Positions 10,899 to 18,232 of a stretch of DNA of 64,000 nucleotides are shown here, in pieces (position 1 is the first letter of the stretch; every line of letters begins with the position of its first letter). Under the pieces are notes generated by a model. The model saw nothing but the letters and a program-made list of their open reading frames with translations, was not told the origin of the DNA and did no database searches. The stretch spans positions 1 through 64,000 of the forward strand of contig NZ_BMWE01000024.1 of NCBI RefSeq assembly GCF_014651075.1, in the 5' to 3' direction. Position numbers and translations under genes: made by a program. The stretch comes from Streptomyces djakartensis. GTDB taxonomy: Bacteria > Actinomycetota > Actinomycetes > Streptomycetales > Streptomycetaceae.

Positions 10899-10926
10899 GG
10901 GAAGCGGGAAGCGGGAAGCGGGAAGC
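10899..10926. repeat. Tandem 7-bp repeat GGGAAGC, four copies
   Basis: Four consecutive GGGAAGC units lie in the spacer upstream of the small membrane gene and downstream of the DUF574 gene. Likely slippage repeat; no function visible. Confidence 0.7.
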
Positions 10927-10964
10927 GACGGCTGAGGGTGGGCCTCAGGCCGTCGCCTTGACGC

Positions 10965-11780
10965 TCAGCGCTTGAGGGCGACGCCTCCGTACTGGTGCAC
11001 CTCGGCGGGCAGCCCCAGGGCTTCGGCGTCGGGACGCCAGCGGGAGCACGACGTCACGCCCGGCTCCAGCAGTTCCAGACCGTCGAAGTAGCGGGCGATC
11101 TGCTCCGGGCTGCGGAGGATGTAGGGGATCGAGCCACCGTCGTTGTACTGCTGGATGGCCCGGACGTACTCCTCGCTGGTGTCGGTGGAGTCGTACTGCA
11201 CCAGGTAGCTGCCGGCCGGCAGGGCGTCCACGAGCTGCCGCACGATCGAGCGCGCCTCGTCGTGGTCCTCGATGTGGCCGAGGATGCCCATCAGCATGAG
11301 GGCGACGGGCTTCTCGAAGTCCAGCGTCTTCCCGGCTTCCCGGACGATGGCGCTCGGGTCGCGCAGGTCGGCGTCGACGTAGTTGGTGACACCCTCCGGG
11401 GTGCTGGTGAGCAGCGCGCGGGCGTGGGCCAGCACCAGCGGGTCGTTGTCGACGTAGACGATCCGGCTCTCCGGGGCCACCCGCTGGGCGATCTGGTGGG
11501 TGTTGTCCACGTTGGGCAGCCCCGTGCCGATGTCCAGGAACTGGCGGATGCCCCCTTCGGCGGCCAGGTGGCGGACGGCGCGGGCGAGGAAGTAGCGGGC
11601 GGCGCGGGCTCCGGTCTCGATACCCGGGAAGATCTCACGGAACGCGTCGCCGGCCACACGGTCGACTTCGTAGTTGTCCTTTCCGCCCAGCCAGTAGTTC
11701 CAGATCCGGGCCGAGTGCGGAACCGAGGTGTCGATCTTGGGCAGTGGCTCCTGCTCGGAGTTCCCCACCTGATCAGTCAT
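10965..11780 (-). CDS. DUF574 SAM-dependent methyltransferase
   Basis: A 271-residue protein of the DUF574 / methyltransferase-19 family, expanded in Streptomyces. Landmarks are the N-terminal SARIWNYWLGGKDNYEVDR, the SAM loop FLDIGTGLPNVDNTH, RIVYVDNDPLVLAHARALL, and the tail EPGVTSCSRWRPDAE. Substrates are not known; members often sit beside XRE/DUF397 regulators or secondary-metabolite loci. A decayed copy of its C-terminus lies about 4.5 kb upstream (6326-6454). Confidence 0.88.
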   Translation of the reverse strand: MTDQVGNSEQEPLPKIDTSVPHSARIWNYWLGGKDNYEVDRVAGDAFREIFPGIETGARAARYFLARAVRHLAAEGGIRQFLDIGTGLPNVDNTHQIAQRVAPESRIVYVDNDPLVLAHARALLTSTPEGVTNYVDADLRDPSAIVREAGKTLDFEKPVALMLMGILGHIEDHDEARSIVRQLVDALPAGSYLVQYDSTDTSEEYVRAIQQYNDGGSIPYILRSPEQIARYFDGLELLEPGVTSCSRWRPDAEALGLPAEVHQYGGVALKR

Positions 11781-12092
11781 GGACGCTCCTGCGTGTGGTC
11801 GTGGAGGCCCACGTTAACTTGTTTGCCTCTCAGACAGGATCAACTCCTCGGCCGCACCCAGGAGTTCCACTTCGGCCGACCTCGTGGCCGGGTCGGCGGC
11901 ACGGCGGCTCTGGGCCTTTTGTCAGGGCGGGCCGGATCGAGCCCGCCTCGGTCACGTCCAGCGTGCACCGGCCGGTGCGTGTGCCGGACGGGCGGTCCTG
12001 GGCGCCGGACAGCCGTTGGCCCGCGCGTGCCGAGCCGCCTCCCCGGTGGTGTGGTGAGCATGACCCGAAGTCACCCTCGGCCGGTTCCTTAC

Positions 12093-12204
12093 GTACGGGT
12101 ACAGTGGGGCGGTCGTCATCACCCGTACGGGGGGAAGCCGGTGCAATTCCGGCGCTGACCCGCAACCGTAAGCCGCCGAGGCGGTGAGCCGGATCGCCCC
12201 GTAC
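12093..12204 (+). promoter_or_regulatory. Cobalamin (AdoCbl/B12) riboswitch
   Basis: The conserved core is present: GAAGCCGGTGCAATTCCGGC, then CTGACCCGCAACCGTA at 12134-12170. This matches the B12-riboswitch consensus of a GGTG-AAT-CC hairpin, CTG and CCCGCAAC-GTA. The 3' element GTGAGCCGGATCGCC follows at about 12184. A closing stem can form from GTACGGG (12093-12099) and CCCGTAC (12198-12204). It lies 126 bp upstream of the first gene of an ECF transport operon, so it most likely represses that operon when cobalamin is plentiful. Confidence 0.9.
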
Positions 12205-12329
12205 GGTTCGTGACCGGCTCACGTGCCCGGCAGCCCGCCGGCGCACGGCACCGTCGAGGTATACGGAGCCGAGCCGCCGGGGTGTCCCGTGCTGCCCGGC
12301 TCCCCCACAGGGAGAGGCACCCGCCGATC

Positions 12330-13562
12330 ATGAACGTCCGCCGCAGCGCCGCGGTCCTGGCCGCCGTCGCCGTGATCGGCGCCGCCACCCAGGCCGCCGC
12401 CACCCCGTCCCCTTCCGCGTCCCAGGCGTTCCCGTCCGCCCTGTACGGCGACAAGGACCCCAAGTTCGACGGCGTGTGGCGCCAGTCGCTCGCCCTGCTG
12501 GCGCAGGACACGGTGGGGGTGAAGCCCGCGGCGAAGTCCGTGGAGTGGCTGGTGCGGCAGCAGTGCGCGGACGGTTCGTTCGCCTCGTACCGGCCCGACC
12601 CCACCACCGCGTGCGACGCCAGGACCATGCTGGACACCAACGCGACGTCCGCCGCCGTGCAGGCCCTCGCCGCGCTCGGCGGGCACGACGCCGTCACCGG
12701 GAAGGCCGTCGGCTGGCTGAAGTCCGTCCAGAACAAGGACGGCGGCTGGGGCTACGCGCCCGGCGGCGCCAGCGACACGAACTCCACAGCCGTCGTCGTG
12801 GGCGCGCTCACCGCCGTCGGAGAGAAGCCGGAGCGAGTCGAGAAGGGCGGCGAGTCGCCCTACGACGCGCTGCTGAAGCTGACCCTCGGCTGTGACGGGG
12901 ACGGTGCGGGCGCGTTCGCCTTCCAGCCGGACAAGAAGGGCGAACTGGCCGCCAACGCGGACGCCACGGCTGCGGGTGTGCTGGCTGCGCTCGGCAAGGG
13001 CATGGTGGTGAAGCCCGGCGCGGCGGCGAAGGGCGCGAAGGGCGGGACCTGCGAGAAGCCCGGCACCCCGGAGCAGGCCGCGGCCAACGGAGCCGGCTAC
13101 CTCACGAAGACCCTGGCCAAGGGCGACAGCCACCTCACCTCCGCCCTCCCCGGCTCCGACCCCCAGCCCGACTACGGCAACACGGCCGACGCGGTCGTGG
13201 CGCTCGCCGCTCGGGGCGACACCGCGCAGGCCGAGAGGTCCCTGCGCTGGCTGGAGAAGAACGGGGCGACCTGGGCGGCCCAGAACGGCCCCGCCGCCTA
13301 CGCCCAGCTGATCCTCGCCGCCCACGCCACGGGCACGAACCCGCGTGACTTCGGCGGCGCGGACCTGGTGAAGCGGCTGAACGCGACGGGCCCGGCCCCG
13401 CAGGCCGCCCAAGCCGCCCAGGGGGCCGAGGCTGCCGACAAGAAGTCCGACTCGGACTCCGGCATCTTCGGCGTCTGGTGGTACGTCGGCGTCTGCCTGG
13501 TCGCCGGTATCGGCATCGGCTTCCTCTTCAGCAGCGGCCGCAGGAAGCAGCAGCAGCCGTGA
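12330..13562 (+). CDS. Secreted prenyltransferase/terpene-cyclase-fold (alpha/alpha barrel) protein, candidate B12-binding surface protein
   Basis: A 410-residue exported protein. A signal peptide (RRSAAVLAAVAVIGAATQAA) is followed by repeated helical pairs with QW-like motifs: LVRQQCADGSFAS, VQNKDGGWGYAPGG and LEKNGATWAAQNG. A C-terminal membrane anchor (WWYVGVCLVAGIGIGFLF) and a basic tail end it. The fold class includes squalene cyclases, but also the cobalamin-binding alpha-domain of intrinsic factor and transcobalamin. Because the gene is first in a B12-riboswitch-controlled ECF operon, a cobalamin-capture role outside the membrane is more plausible than prenyl transfer (inference). The ATG at 12330 has GGGAGAGG upstream. 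Confidence 0.8.
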   Translation: MNVRRSAAVLAAVAVIGAATQAAATPSPSASQAFPSALYGDKDPKFDGVWRQSLALLAQDTVGVKPAAKSVEWLVRQQCADGSFASYRPDPTTACDARTMLDTNATSAAVQALAALGGHDAVTGKAVGWLKSVQNKDGGWGYAPGGASDTNSTAVVVGALTAVGEKPERVEKGGESPYDALLKLTLGCDGDGAGAFAFQPDKKGELAANADATAAGVLAALGKGMVVKPGAAAKGAKGGTCEKPGTPEQAAANGAGYLTKTLAKGDSHLTSALPGSDPQPDYGNTADAVVALAARGDTAQAERSLRWLEKNGATWAAQNGPAAYAQLILAAHATGTNPRDFGGADLVKRLNATGPAPQAAQAAQGAEAADKKSDSDSGIFGVWWYVGVCLVAGIGIGFLFSSGRRKQQQP

Positions 13563-14182
13563 TCCGCCGGGCCGTTCTCCTCCTCCTGGCCGCGCTCGTG
13601 CTGTGCGCGGGCGCGGGCCAGGCGCAGGCCGCGGGCTACCGGTACTGGGCGTTCTGGGAACGCGACGGCGGCCACTGGGTCTACGCGACCCAGGGCCCGT
13701 CCACGTCCCGGCCCGCGGACGGTGCCGTCCAGGGTTTCCGCTTCGCGGTGAGCGAGGACTCGGCGGACGCGGCCCGACCGCGCGGCGACGCCGACTTCGG
13801 CACGATCTGCGCGAAGACGCCCGCGCGCGACGGCAGGAAGCGCGTGGCCCTCCTCATCGACTTCGGCACGGCGGCGGACGCCCCGCCCGGCGAAACCCCG
13901 CCCGCCACCCGCACGGCCTGCGCCCGGGTCTCCTCCGACGCGACCACCGCAGAGGCCCTCGCGACAGTGGCCAAACCCCTCCGCTACGACACGAACGCCC
14001 TGCTGTGCGCGATCGCCGCTTACCCGGAGAAGGGCTGCGGAGAGCAGGTGTCGAAGAACCAGCCCGCGGCCAAGAAGCAGACCGATCCGGACAACGGCCC
14101 GTCCCTGGGCCTGTTCGCAGGCATCGCTGTGATCGTGCTGCTGGGCACGGCAACGATCTGGCAGGTACGCCGACGTGGGTAG
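13559..14182 (+). CDS. SCO2322-family secreted/anchored protein
   Basis: A 207-residue protein whose GTG start overlaps the upstream stop (GTGA), so translation is coupled. It has a signal peptide (VLLLLAALVLCAGAGQAQA), an extracellular domain starting GYRYWAFWERDGGHWVYATQ, two cysteine pairs, a basic linker and a C-terminal transmembrane helix (GLFAGIAVIVLLGTATIW). The family is conserved next to ECF transporter genes in Streptomyces. Its biochemical role is unknown; it may partner the alpha/alpha-barrel protein in substrate capture, as the beta-domain does in intrinsic factor (inference). Confidence 0.75.
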   Translation: MIRRAVLLLLAALVLCAGAGQAQAAGYRYWAFWERDGGHWVYATQGPSTSRPADGAVQGFRFAVSEDSADAARPRGDADFGTICAKTPARDGRKRVALLIDFGTAADAPPGETPPATRTACARVSSDATTAEALATVAKPLRYDTNALLCAIAAYPEKGCGEQVSKNQPAAKKQTDPDNGPSLGLFAGIAVIVLLGTATIWQVRRRG

Positions 14183-15434
14183 TGGTACCACCCAGCCTGC
14201 GGGCAGTCGTGCCGCTGGGGCCATGGGGGTCCCCCCTGCTCATGGGGGTCCCCCCTGTTCGAGCGAAGCCGAGAACTTGGGGGAGAAGCCGAGAGCTTGG
14301 GGGAGGGTGGGCGCAGGCGGCACCCCGATCCGCCGGGCTGCGCAAACGCCCCGCCCCCAGCCCCAGCGCCGAGCCCAACTGCACCCCGGCGCCTGGTGGC
14401 TCTGGTCCCTCTCCCTCGGCACCGCCGCCACCCGCACCACCAACCCCCTGCTCCTCACTCTCCTCATCACCGTCTCCGCGTACGTCGTGGCCACCCGCCG
14501 CCCGAACACCCCTTGGTCCCGTTCCTACGGCGCCTTCGCCAGACTCGCCCTCGCCGTCCTCCTCATCCGGCTCCTCTTCGCGACACTCCTCGGCTCCCCC
14601 ATCCCCGGCACGCACACCCTCCTCACCCTCCCCGAAATGCCCCTCCCCGCCTGGGCCCAGGGCGTCCGCCTCGGCGGCGAGGTCACCGCGGAGGCCCTCA
14701 CCTTCGCCCTCTACGACGGCTTGAAACTGGCCACCCTCCTCATCTGCGTCGGCGCCGCGAACGCCCTCGCCAACCCCTCCCGTCTCCTCAAGTCCCTCCC
14801 GGGCGCCCTGTACGAGATGGGCGTGGCGGTCGTCGTGGCCCTCACCTTCGCGCCCCACCTCATCGCCGACGTCCAGCGTCTGCGCGCCGCCCGCCGCCTG
14901 CGCGGCCGCCCCGACAACGGCATCCGGGGCCTGCTCCAGGTGGGGCTGCCGGTCCTGGAGGGCGCCCTGGAGCGCTCCGTCTCCCTCGCCGCAGCGATGG
15001 ACGCCCGTGGCTACGGCCGAACCGCGCAGGTCCCCACCGCCGTACGCCGTACCACCGCCGCCCTCACCCTCGGCGGCCTGCTCGGCGTCTGCGCCGGAAC
15101 GTACGGCCTGCTCACCGCCGAAGGCGAGACCTACGGAGCCCCGGTGCTCCTCATCGGTCTCGCCGCCGCCCTCGCGGGACTCAGACTCGGCGGCCGGCGT
15201 TCCCCGCGCACCCGGTACCGCCCGGACCGCTGGGACGTGCGCGCCTGGCTGGTCGCCACCTCCGGTGTCGCGGTCGCCGCACTCCTCACCCTCGCCGCGG
15301 CCCACGACCCCGCCGCCCTGCACCCCGGCGTGGTGCCGCTCGTTGCCCCCACGCTTCCCCTGTGGCCCGCGGCGGCGATTCTCCTCGGGCTGCTGCCCGC
15401 GTTCGTCACCCCCGATCCCAAGGAGCCGTCGTGA
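14175..15434 (+). CDS. ECF transporter transmembrane component EcfT (CbiQ family)
   Basis: The membrane T-component that couples the ATPases to the S component. Hydrophobic helices begin at AWWLWSLSLGTAATRTTNPL. The coupling-helix signature region appears as LRAARRLRGR and SLAAAMDARGYGR, which matches the two Ala-Arg-Gly EcfT motifs. Start is ambiguous. GTG 14175 overlaps the upstream gene by 8 bp, but residues 16-45 would then come from a dispersed repeat (14222-14305). A GTG at 14307 just after the repeat would give a more typical N-terminus. The 3' end overlaps the ATPase gene by 4 bp. Confidence 0.87.
   Translation: MGSGTTQPAGSRAAGAMGVPPAHGGPPCSSEAENLGEKPRAWGRVGAGGTPIRRAAQTPRPQPQRRAQLHPGAWWLWSLSLGTAATRTTNPLLLTLLITVSAYVVATRRPNTPWSRSYGAFARLALAVLLIRLLFATLLGSPIPGTHTLLTLPEMPLPAWAQGVRLGGEVTAEALTFALYDGLKLATLLICVGAANALANPSRLLKSLPGALYEMGVAVVVALTFAPHLIADVQRLRAARRLRGRPDNGIRGLLQVGLPVLEGALERSVSLAAAMDARGYGRTAQVPTAVRRTTAALTLGGLLGVCAGTYGLLTAEGETYGAPVLLIGLAAALAGLRLGGRRSPRTRYRPDRWDVRAWLVATSGVAVAALLTLAAAHDPAALHPGVVPLVAPTLPLWPAAAILLGLLPAFVTPDPKEPS
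14222..14305. repeat. Dispersed repeat A, tandem copies, at 5' end of ecfT
   Basis: The stretch holds CATGGGGGTCCCCCCTG twice, then TTCGAGCGAAGCCGAGAAC, TTGGGGGAG and a second AAGCCGAGAGC-TTGGGGGAG. The same unit occurs at 29491-29530 (reverse strand) and 51993-52037. It has outward-facing GGGGG/CCCCC arms, so it can fold into a hairpin. If translated it encodes a glycine/proline-rich N-terminal extension. Confidence 0.75.
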
Positions 15435-17197
15435 TCCGCTTCGAGGATGTCTCCGTGACCTACGACGGTGCCGCCGAACCCACCGTCCAGGGCGTCGACT
15501 TCGAGGTACCGGAGGGTGAACTCGTCCTCCTGGCCGGCCCGTCCGGCGTCGGCAAGTCGACCGTCCTGGGCGCGGTCAGCGGGCTCGTGCCGCACTTCAC
15601 CGGCGGCACCCTGAGCGGCCGGGTCACGGTCGCCGGACGCGACACCCGTACGCACAAGCCGCGCGAACTCGCCGACGCCGTCGGGACCGTCGGCCAGGAT
15701 CCCCTCTCCCACTTCGTCACCGACACCGTCGAGGAAGAACTCGCCTACGGCATGGAGTCGCTGGGCCTCGCCCCGGACGTGATGCGCCGCCGCGTCGAGG
15801 AGACTCTCGACCTCCTCGGCCTCTCCGACCTGCGCGACCGCCCGATCACCACCCTCTCCGGCGGCCAGCAGCAGCGGGTCGCGATCGGCTCGGTCCTCAC
15901 ACCGCACCCGAGCGTCCTCGTCCTGGACGAGCCGACCTCCGCCCTCGACCCGGCCGCCGCCGAGGAGGTCCTGGCGGTCCTGCAGCGGCTCGTGCACGAC
16001 CTCGGCACCACGGTCCTCATGGCCGAACACCGCCTGGAGCGTGTCATCCAGTACGCCGACCAGGTCGCCCTCCTGCCCGGCCCGGGCGAGCCCCCGGTCC
16101 TGGGCACCCCGGCCGAGGTGATGGCCGTGTCCCCGGTATACCCACCGGTGGTGGCACTCGGCCGCCTGGCGGGCTGGTCCCCGCTGCCGCTCACCGTCCG
16201 GGACGCGCGGCGAAGGGCGGGAGACCTACGGCGACAACTCGACGGTGAGAACGACATCGCCCCTCAGGGGCGCGGGGAACTGCGCGACCAGCCACACACA
16301 ACCCGCAGCCGCCAACTACGCACACCACCCGAGCTACTGGGCGCTCCTACCCCCCGCCGCTGGTTCCGGCGCACACGAACCACCCCCGCCGCCCCCACCA
16401 CCCCCTCCCCCCACACCGCCGAAGTACAAGCCCTCTCCGTCACCCGCGCCCACATCACCGCCCTGCGCCACATCGACCTCACCATCACCCCCGGCGAGAC
16501 CATCGCCCTGATGGGCCGCAACGGCGCCGGAAAATCCACCCTGCTCAACTCCCTGGTCGGCCTGGTCACGCCGAGCTCCGGAACCATCCGGCTCGGCGAA
16601 GCCACCCCCCACCGCACCGCCCCGCAGGACCTCGTCCGCAAGGTCGGCCTGGTCCCCCAGGAACCACGCGACCTGCTCTGCACCGACACGGTCGCCGCCG
16701 AGTGCGCGGCGGCCGACCAGGACGCGGGCGCGGACCCCGGCACCTGCCGTGCCCTGGTCTCCGAGCTGCTCCCCGGGGTCACAGACGACACCCACCCCCG
16801 GGACCTCTCGGAGGGACAGCGGCTCGCCCTCGCCCTGGCCGTCGTCCTGACCGCCCGGCCCCCGCTGCTCCTGCTGGACGAGCCGACCCGTGGCCTTGAC
16901 TACGCGGCGAAGGCCCGCCTGGTGGACGTACTGCGCGGCCTGGCCGGCGAGGGCCACGCCATCGTGCTGGCCACGCACGACGTGGAGCTGGCCGCGGAGG
17001 TCGCCCACCGGGTGGTGCTGCTCGCGGAGGGCGAGGTGATCGCCGACGGCCCGACGGCCGACGTCGTCGTCTCCTCCCCGTCCTTCGCCCCGCAGGTCGC
17101 CAAGATCCTGGCCCCGCAGCACTGGCTCACGGTCTCCCAGGTCCGCGCGGCGCTCCACCCGGATCACCCGGATCCTCACCCCGGGGCCGACTCGTGA
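15431..17197 (+). CDS. ECF transporter fused ATPase (EcfA-EcfA')
   Basis: A 588-residue protein with two ABC ATPase domains in one chain. Domain 1 (about 1-240) has Walker A GPSGVGKST (36-44), signature LSGGQQQR and Walker B VLVLDEPTSALD. Domain 2 (about 328-565) has Walker A GRNGAGKST near 362, a slightly divergent signature LSEGQRLA, and LLLLDEPTRGLD. The linker (about 255-327) is long, poor in predicted structure and contains peptide encoded by dispersed repeat B. The start GTG overlaps the EcfT stop (GTGA). It energises B12 uptake with the neighbouring T and S components (inference from the riboswitch). Confidence 0.9.
   Translation: MIRFEDVSVTYDGAAEPTVQGVDFEVPEGELVLLAGPSGVGKSTVLGAVSGLVPHFTGGTLSGRVTVAGRDTRTHKPRELADAVGTVGQDPLSHFVTDTVEEELAYGMESLGLAPDVMRRRVEETLDLLGLSDLRDRPITTLSGGQQQRVAIGSVLTPHPSVLVLDEPTSALDPAAAEEVLAVLQRLVHDLGTTVLMAEHRLERVIQYADQVALLPGPGEPPVLGTPAEVMAVSPVYPPVVALGRLAGWSPLPLTVRDARRRAGDLRRQLDGENDIAPQGRGELRDQPHTTRSRQLRTPPELLGAPTPRRWFRRTRTTPAAPTTPSPHTAEVQALSVTRAHITALRHIDLTITPGETIALMGRNGAGKSTLLNSLVGLVTPSSGTIRLGEATPHRTAPQDLVRKVGLVPQEPRDLLCTDTVAAECAAADQDAGADPGTCRALVSELLPGVTDDTHPRDLSEGQRLALALAVVLTARPPLLLLDEPTRGLDYAAKARLVDVLRGLAGEGHAIVLATHDVELAAEVAHRVVLLAEGEVIADGPTADVVVSSPSFAPQVAKILAPQHWLTVSQVRAALHPDHPDPHPGADS
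16267..16295. repeat. Dispersed repeat B inside the EcfA-A' linker
   Basis: A 29-bp unit of the form GGGGCGCGGGGAACTGCGCG plus AC-CAGCCAC. It matches, with one mismatch, an inverted copy at 37026-37054 in an intergenic region. Such units are, from memory, widespread between streptomycete genes. Here it is read in frame as QGRGELRDQPH. Confidence 0.75.
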
Positions 17198-18024
17198 ACT
17201 CGCAGGACCAGAAGCAGGCCCGGGCCGTCCGTCTCGGCCCCCGCTCGCTCGCCGCCCTGATCCTCGTCAGCGCCGTGGGCGTCGTCGGCATCGGCTGGCC
17301 GTTCCTGACGCCGCCCACCTCGCGGCTCAGCGCCCACGCGCAGGACGCGCCCTGGCTCTTCGCGGGCCTGCTGGTCCTGCTCGTGGCGGTGGTGGCGGCG
17401 GCGATCTCGGAGTCCGGTCTCGGGCCGAAGGCGGTCGCCATGCTGGGCGTGCTGGCCGCCACGGGGGCCGCCCTGCGGCCGATCGGCGCCGGTACCGCCG
17501 GTATCGAGCCGATGTTCTTCCTGATGGTGCTGAGCGGCAGGGTCCTCGGGCCGGGCTTCGGGTTCGTCCTCGGCTCGGTGACCATGTTCGCGTCCGCGCT
17601 GCTCACGGGCGGGGTCGGCCCCTGGATGCCGTTCCAGATGCTGGCGATGGGCTGGTTCGCGATGGGCGCGGGTCTGCTGCCCGGCCCGGACCGGCTGCGC
17701 GGCCGGGCGGAACTCGCCATGCTCGCGGCGTACGGCTTCCTCGCCGCGTTCGCCTACGGCACGGTGATGAACCTGGCCGGCTGGCCGTTCATGAGCGCCC
17801 TCGCCTCGAACGTCGCCTTCGACCCGCAGGCGACGGTCGCCACCAACCTGGCCCGCTTCCTCGCCTACTGCCTGGCCACCTCGCTCGGCTGGGACCTGGG
17901 CCGGGCCGCCGTGACGGTGGTGCTGACGCTCGCCCTCGGCCCGGCGGTGCTCCGCGCGCTGCGCCGCGCCACGCGCCGGGCCGCCTTCGAGACACCGGTC
18001 ACCTTCGAGACACCCACGAAGTGA
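17194..18024 (+). CDS. ECF transporter S component (substrate-binding, probably cobalamin)
   Basis: A 276-residue integral membrane protein with about six helices, the usual S-component size or slightly larger. Residues LGPRSLAALILVSAVGVVG form helix 1. Re-entrant and loop regions include LRPIGAGTAGIEPMFFLMVL and GGVGPWMPFQMLAMGWFAMG, as in the CbrT/ECF core family annotated in actinobacteria. GTG 17194 overlaps the ATPase stop by 4 bp. Specificity for cobalamin is inferred from the upstream riboswitch, not from a recognised binding motif. It ends the operon. Confidence 0.85.
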   Translation: MNSQDQKQARAVRLGPRSLAALILVSAVGVVGIGWPFLTPPTSRLSAHAQDAPWLFAGLLVLLVAVVAAAISESGLGPKAVAMLGVLAATGAALRPIGAGTAGIEPMFFLMVLSGRVLGPGFGFVLGSVTMFASALLTGGVGPWMPFQMLAMGWFAMGAGLLPGPDRLRGRAELAMLAAYGFLAAFAYGTVMNLAGWPFMSALASNVAFDPQATVATNLARFLAYCLATSLGWDLGRAAVTVVLTLALGPAVLRALRRATRRAAFETPVTFETPTK

Positions 18025-18171
18025 AGCCCCCCACATGACCCACGTCACGTACGAAGCGAGGCCGTAGACACAATCCCCAGGTCACGTACGCGGCCCCACC
18101 CCCCACATGCGGCCGAGCCTAGTAAGAGGAGTCTTTGCGGGCGCGGCTCGAGCCCTGTTTCCCTGGGCGAC

Positions 18172-18208
18172 CAGGCGACGGCCCCTCGATCCCCGGGGCC
18201 GTCGCCTG
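18172..18208. terminator. Bidirectional hairpin terminator
   Basis: Perfect 14-bp arms CAGGCGACGGCCCC and GGGGCCGTCGCCTG flank a 9-nt loop. It sits between the end of the ECF operon and the end of the convergent P450 gene, so it can serve both. Confidence 0.75.
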
Positions 18209-18232
18209 AACCATGTCGCGCGGCCGAGCGCG

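Noticed and set aside
11813-11827. Another KstR-like core (AACTTGTT) upstream of the DUF574 gene
   Set aside because: Only the 8-bp centre matches. The outer T and A positions fail and the flanks show no symmetry, so it is likely chance.
12330-13562. A true prenyltransferase or terpene cyclase
   Set aside because: It has a signal peptide and membrane anchor, no DxDD or DDxxD motif, and lies in a B12-controlled transport operon.
18025-18171. A tRNA or small RNA gene between the ECF operon and the P450 gene
   Set aside because: No cloverleaf or known RNA core is present; only the terminator hairpin is convincing.
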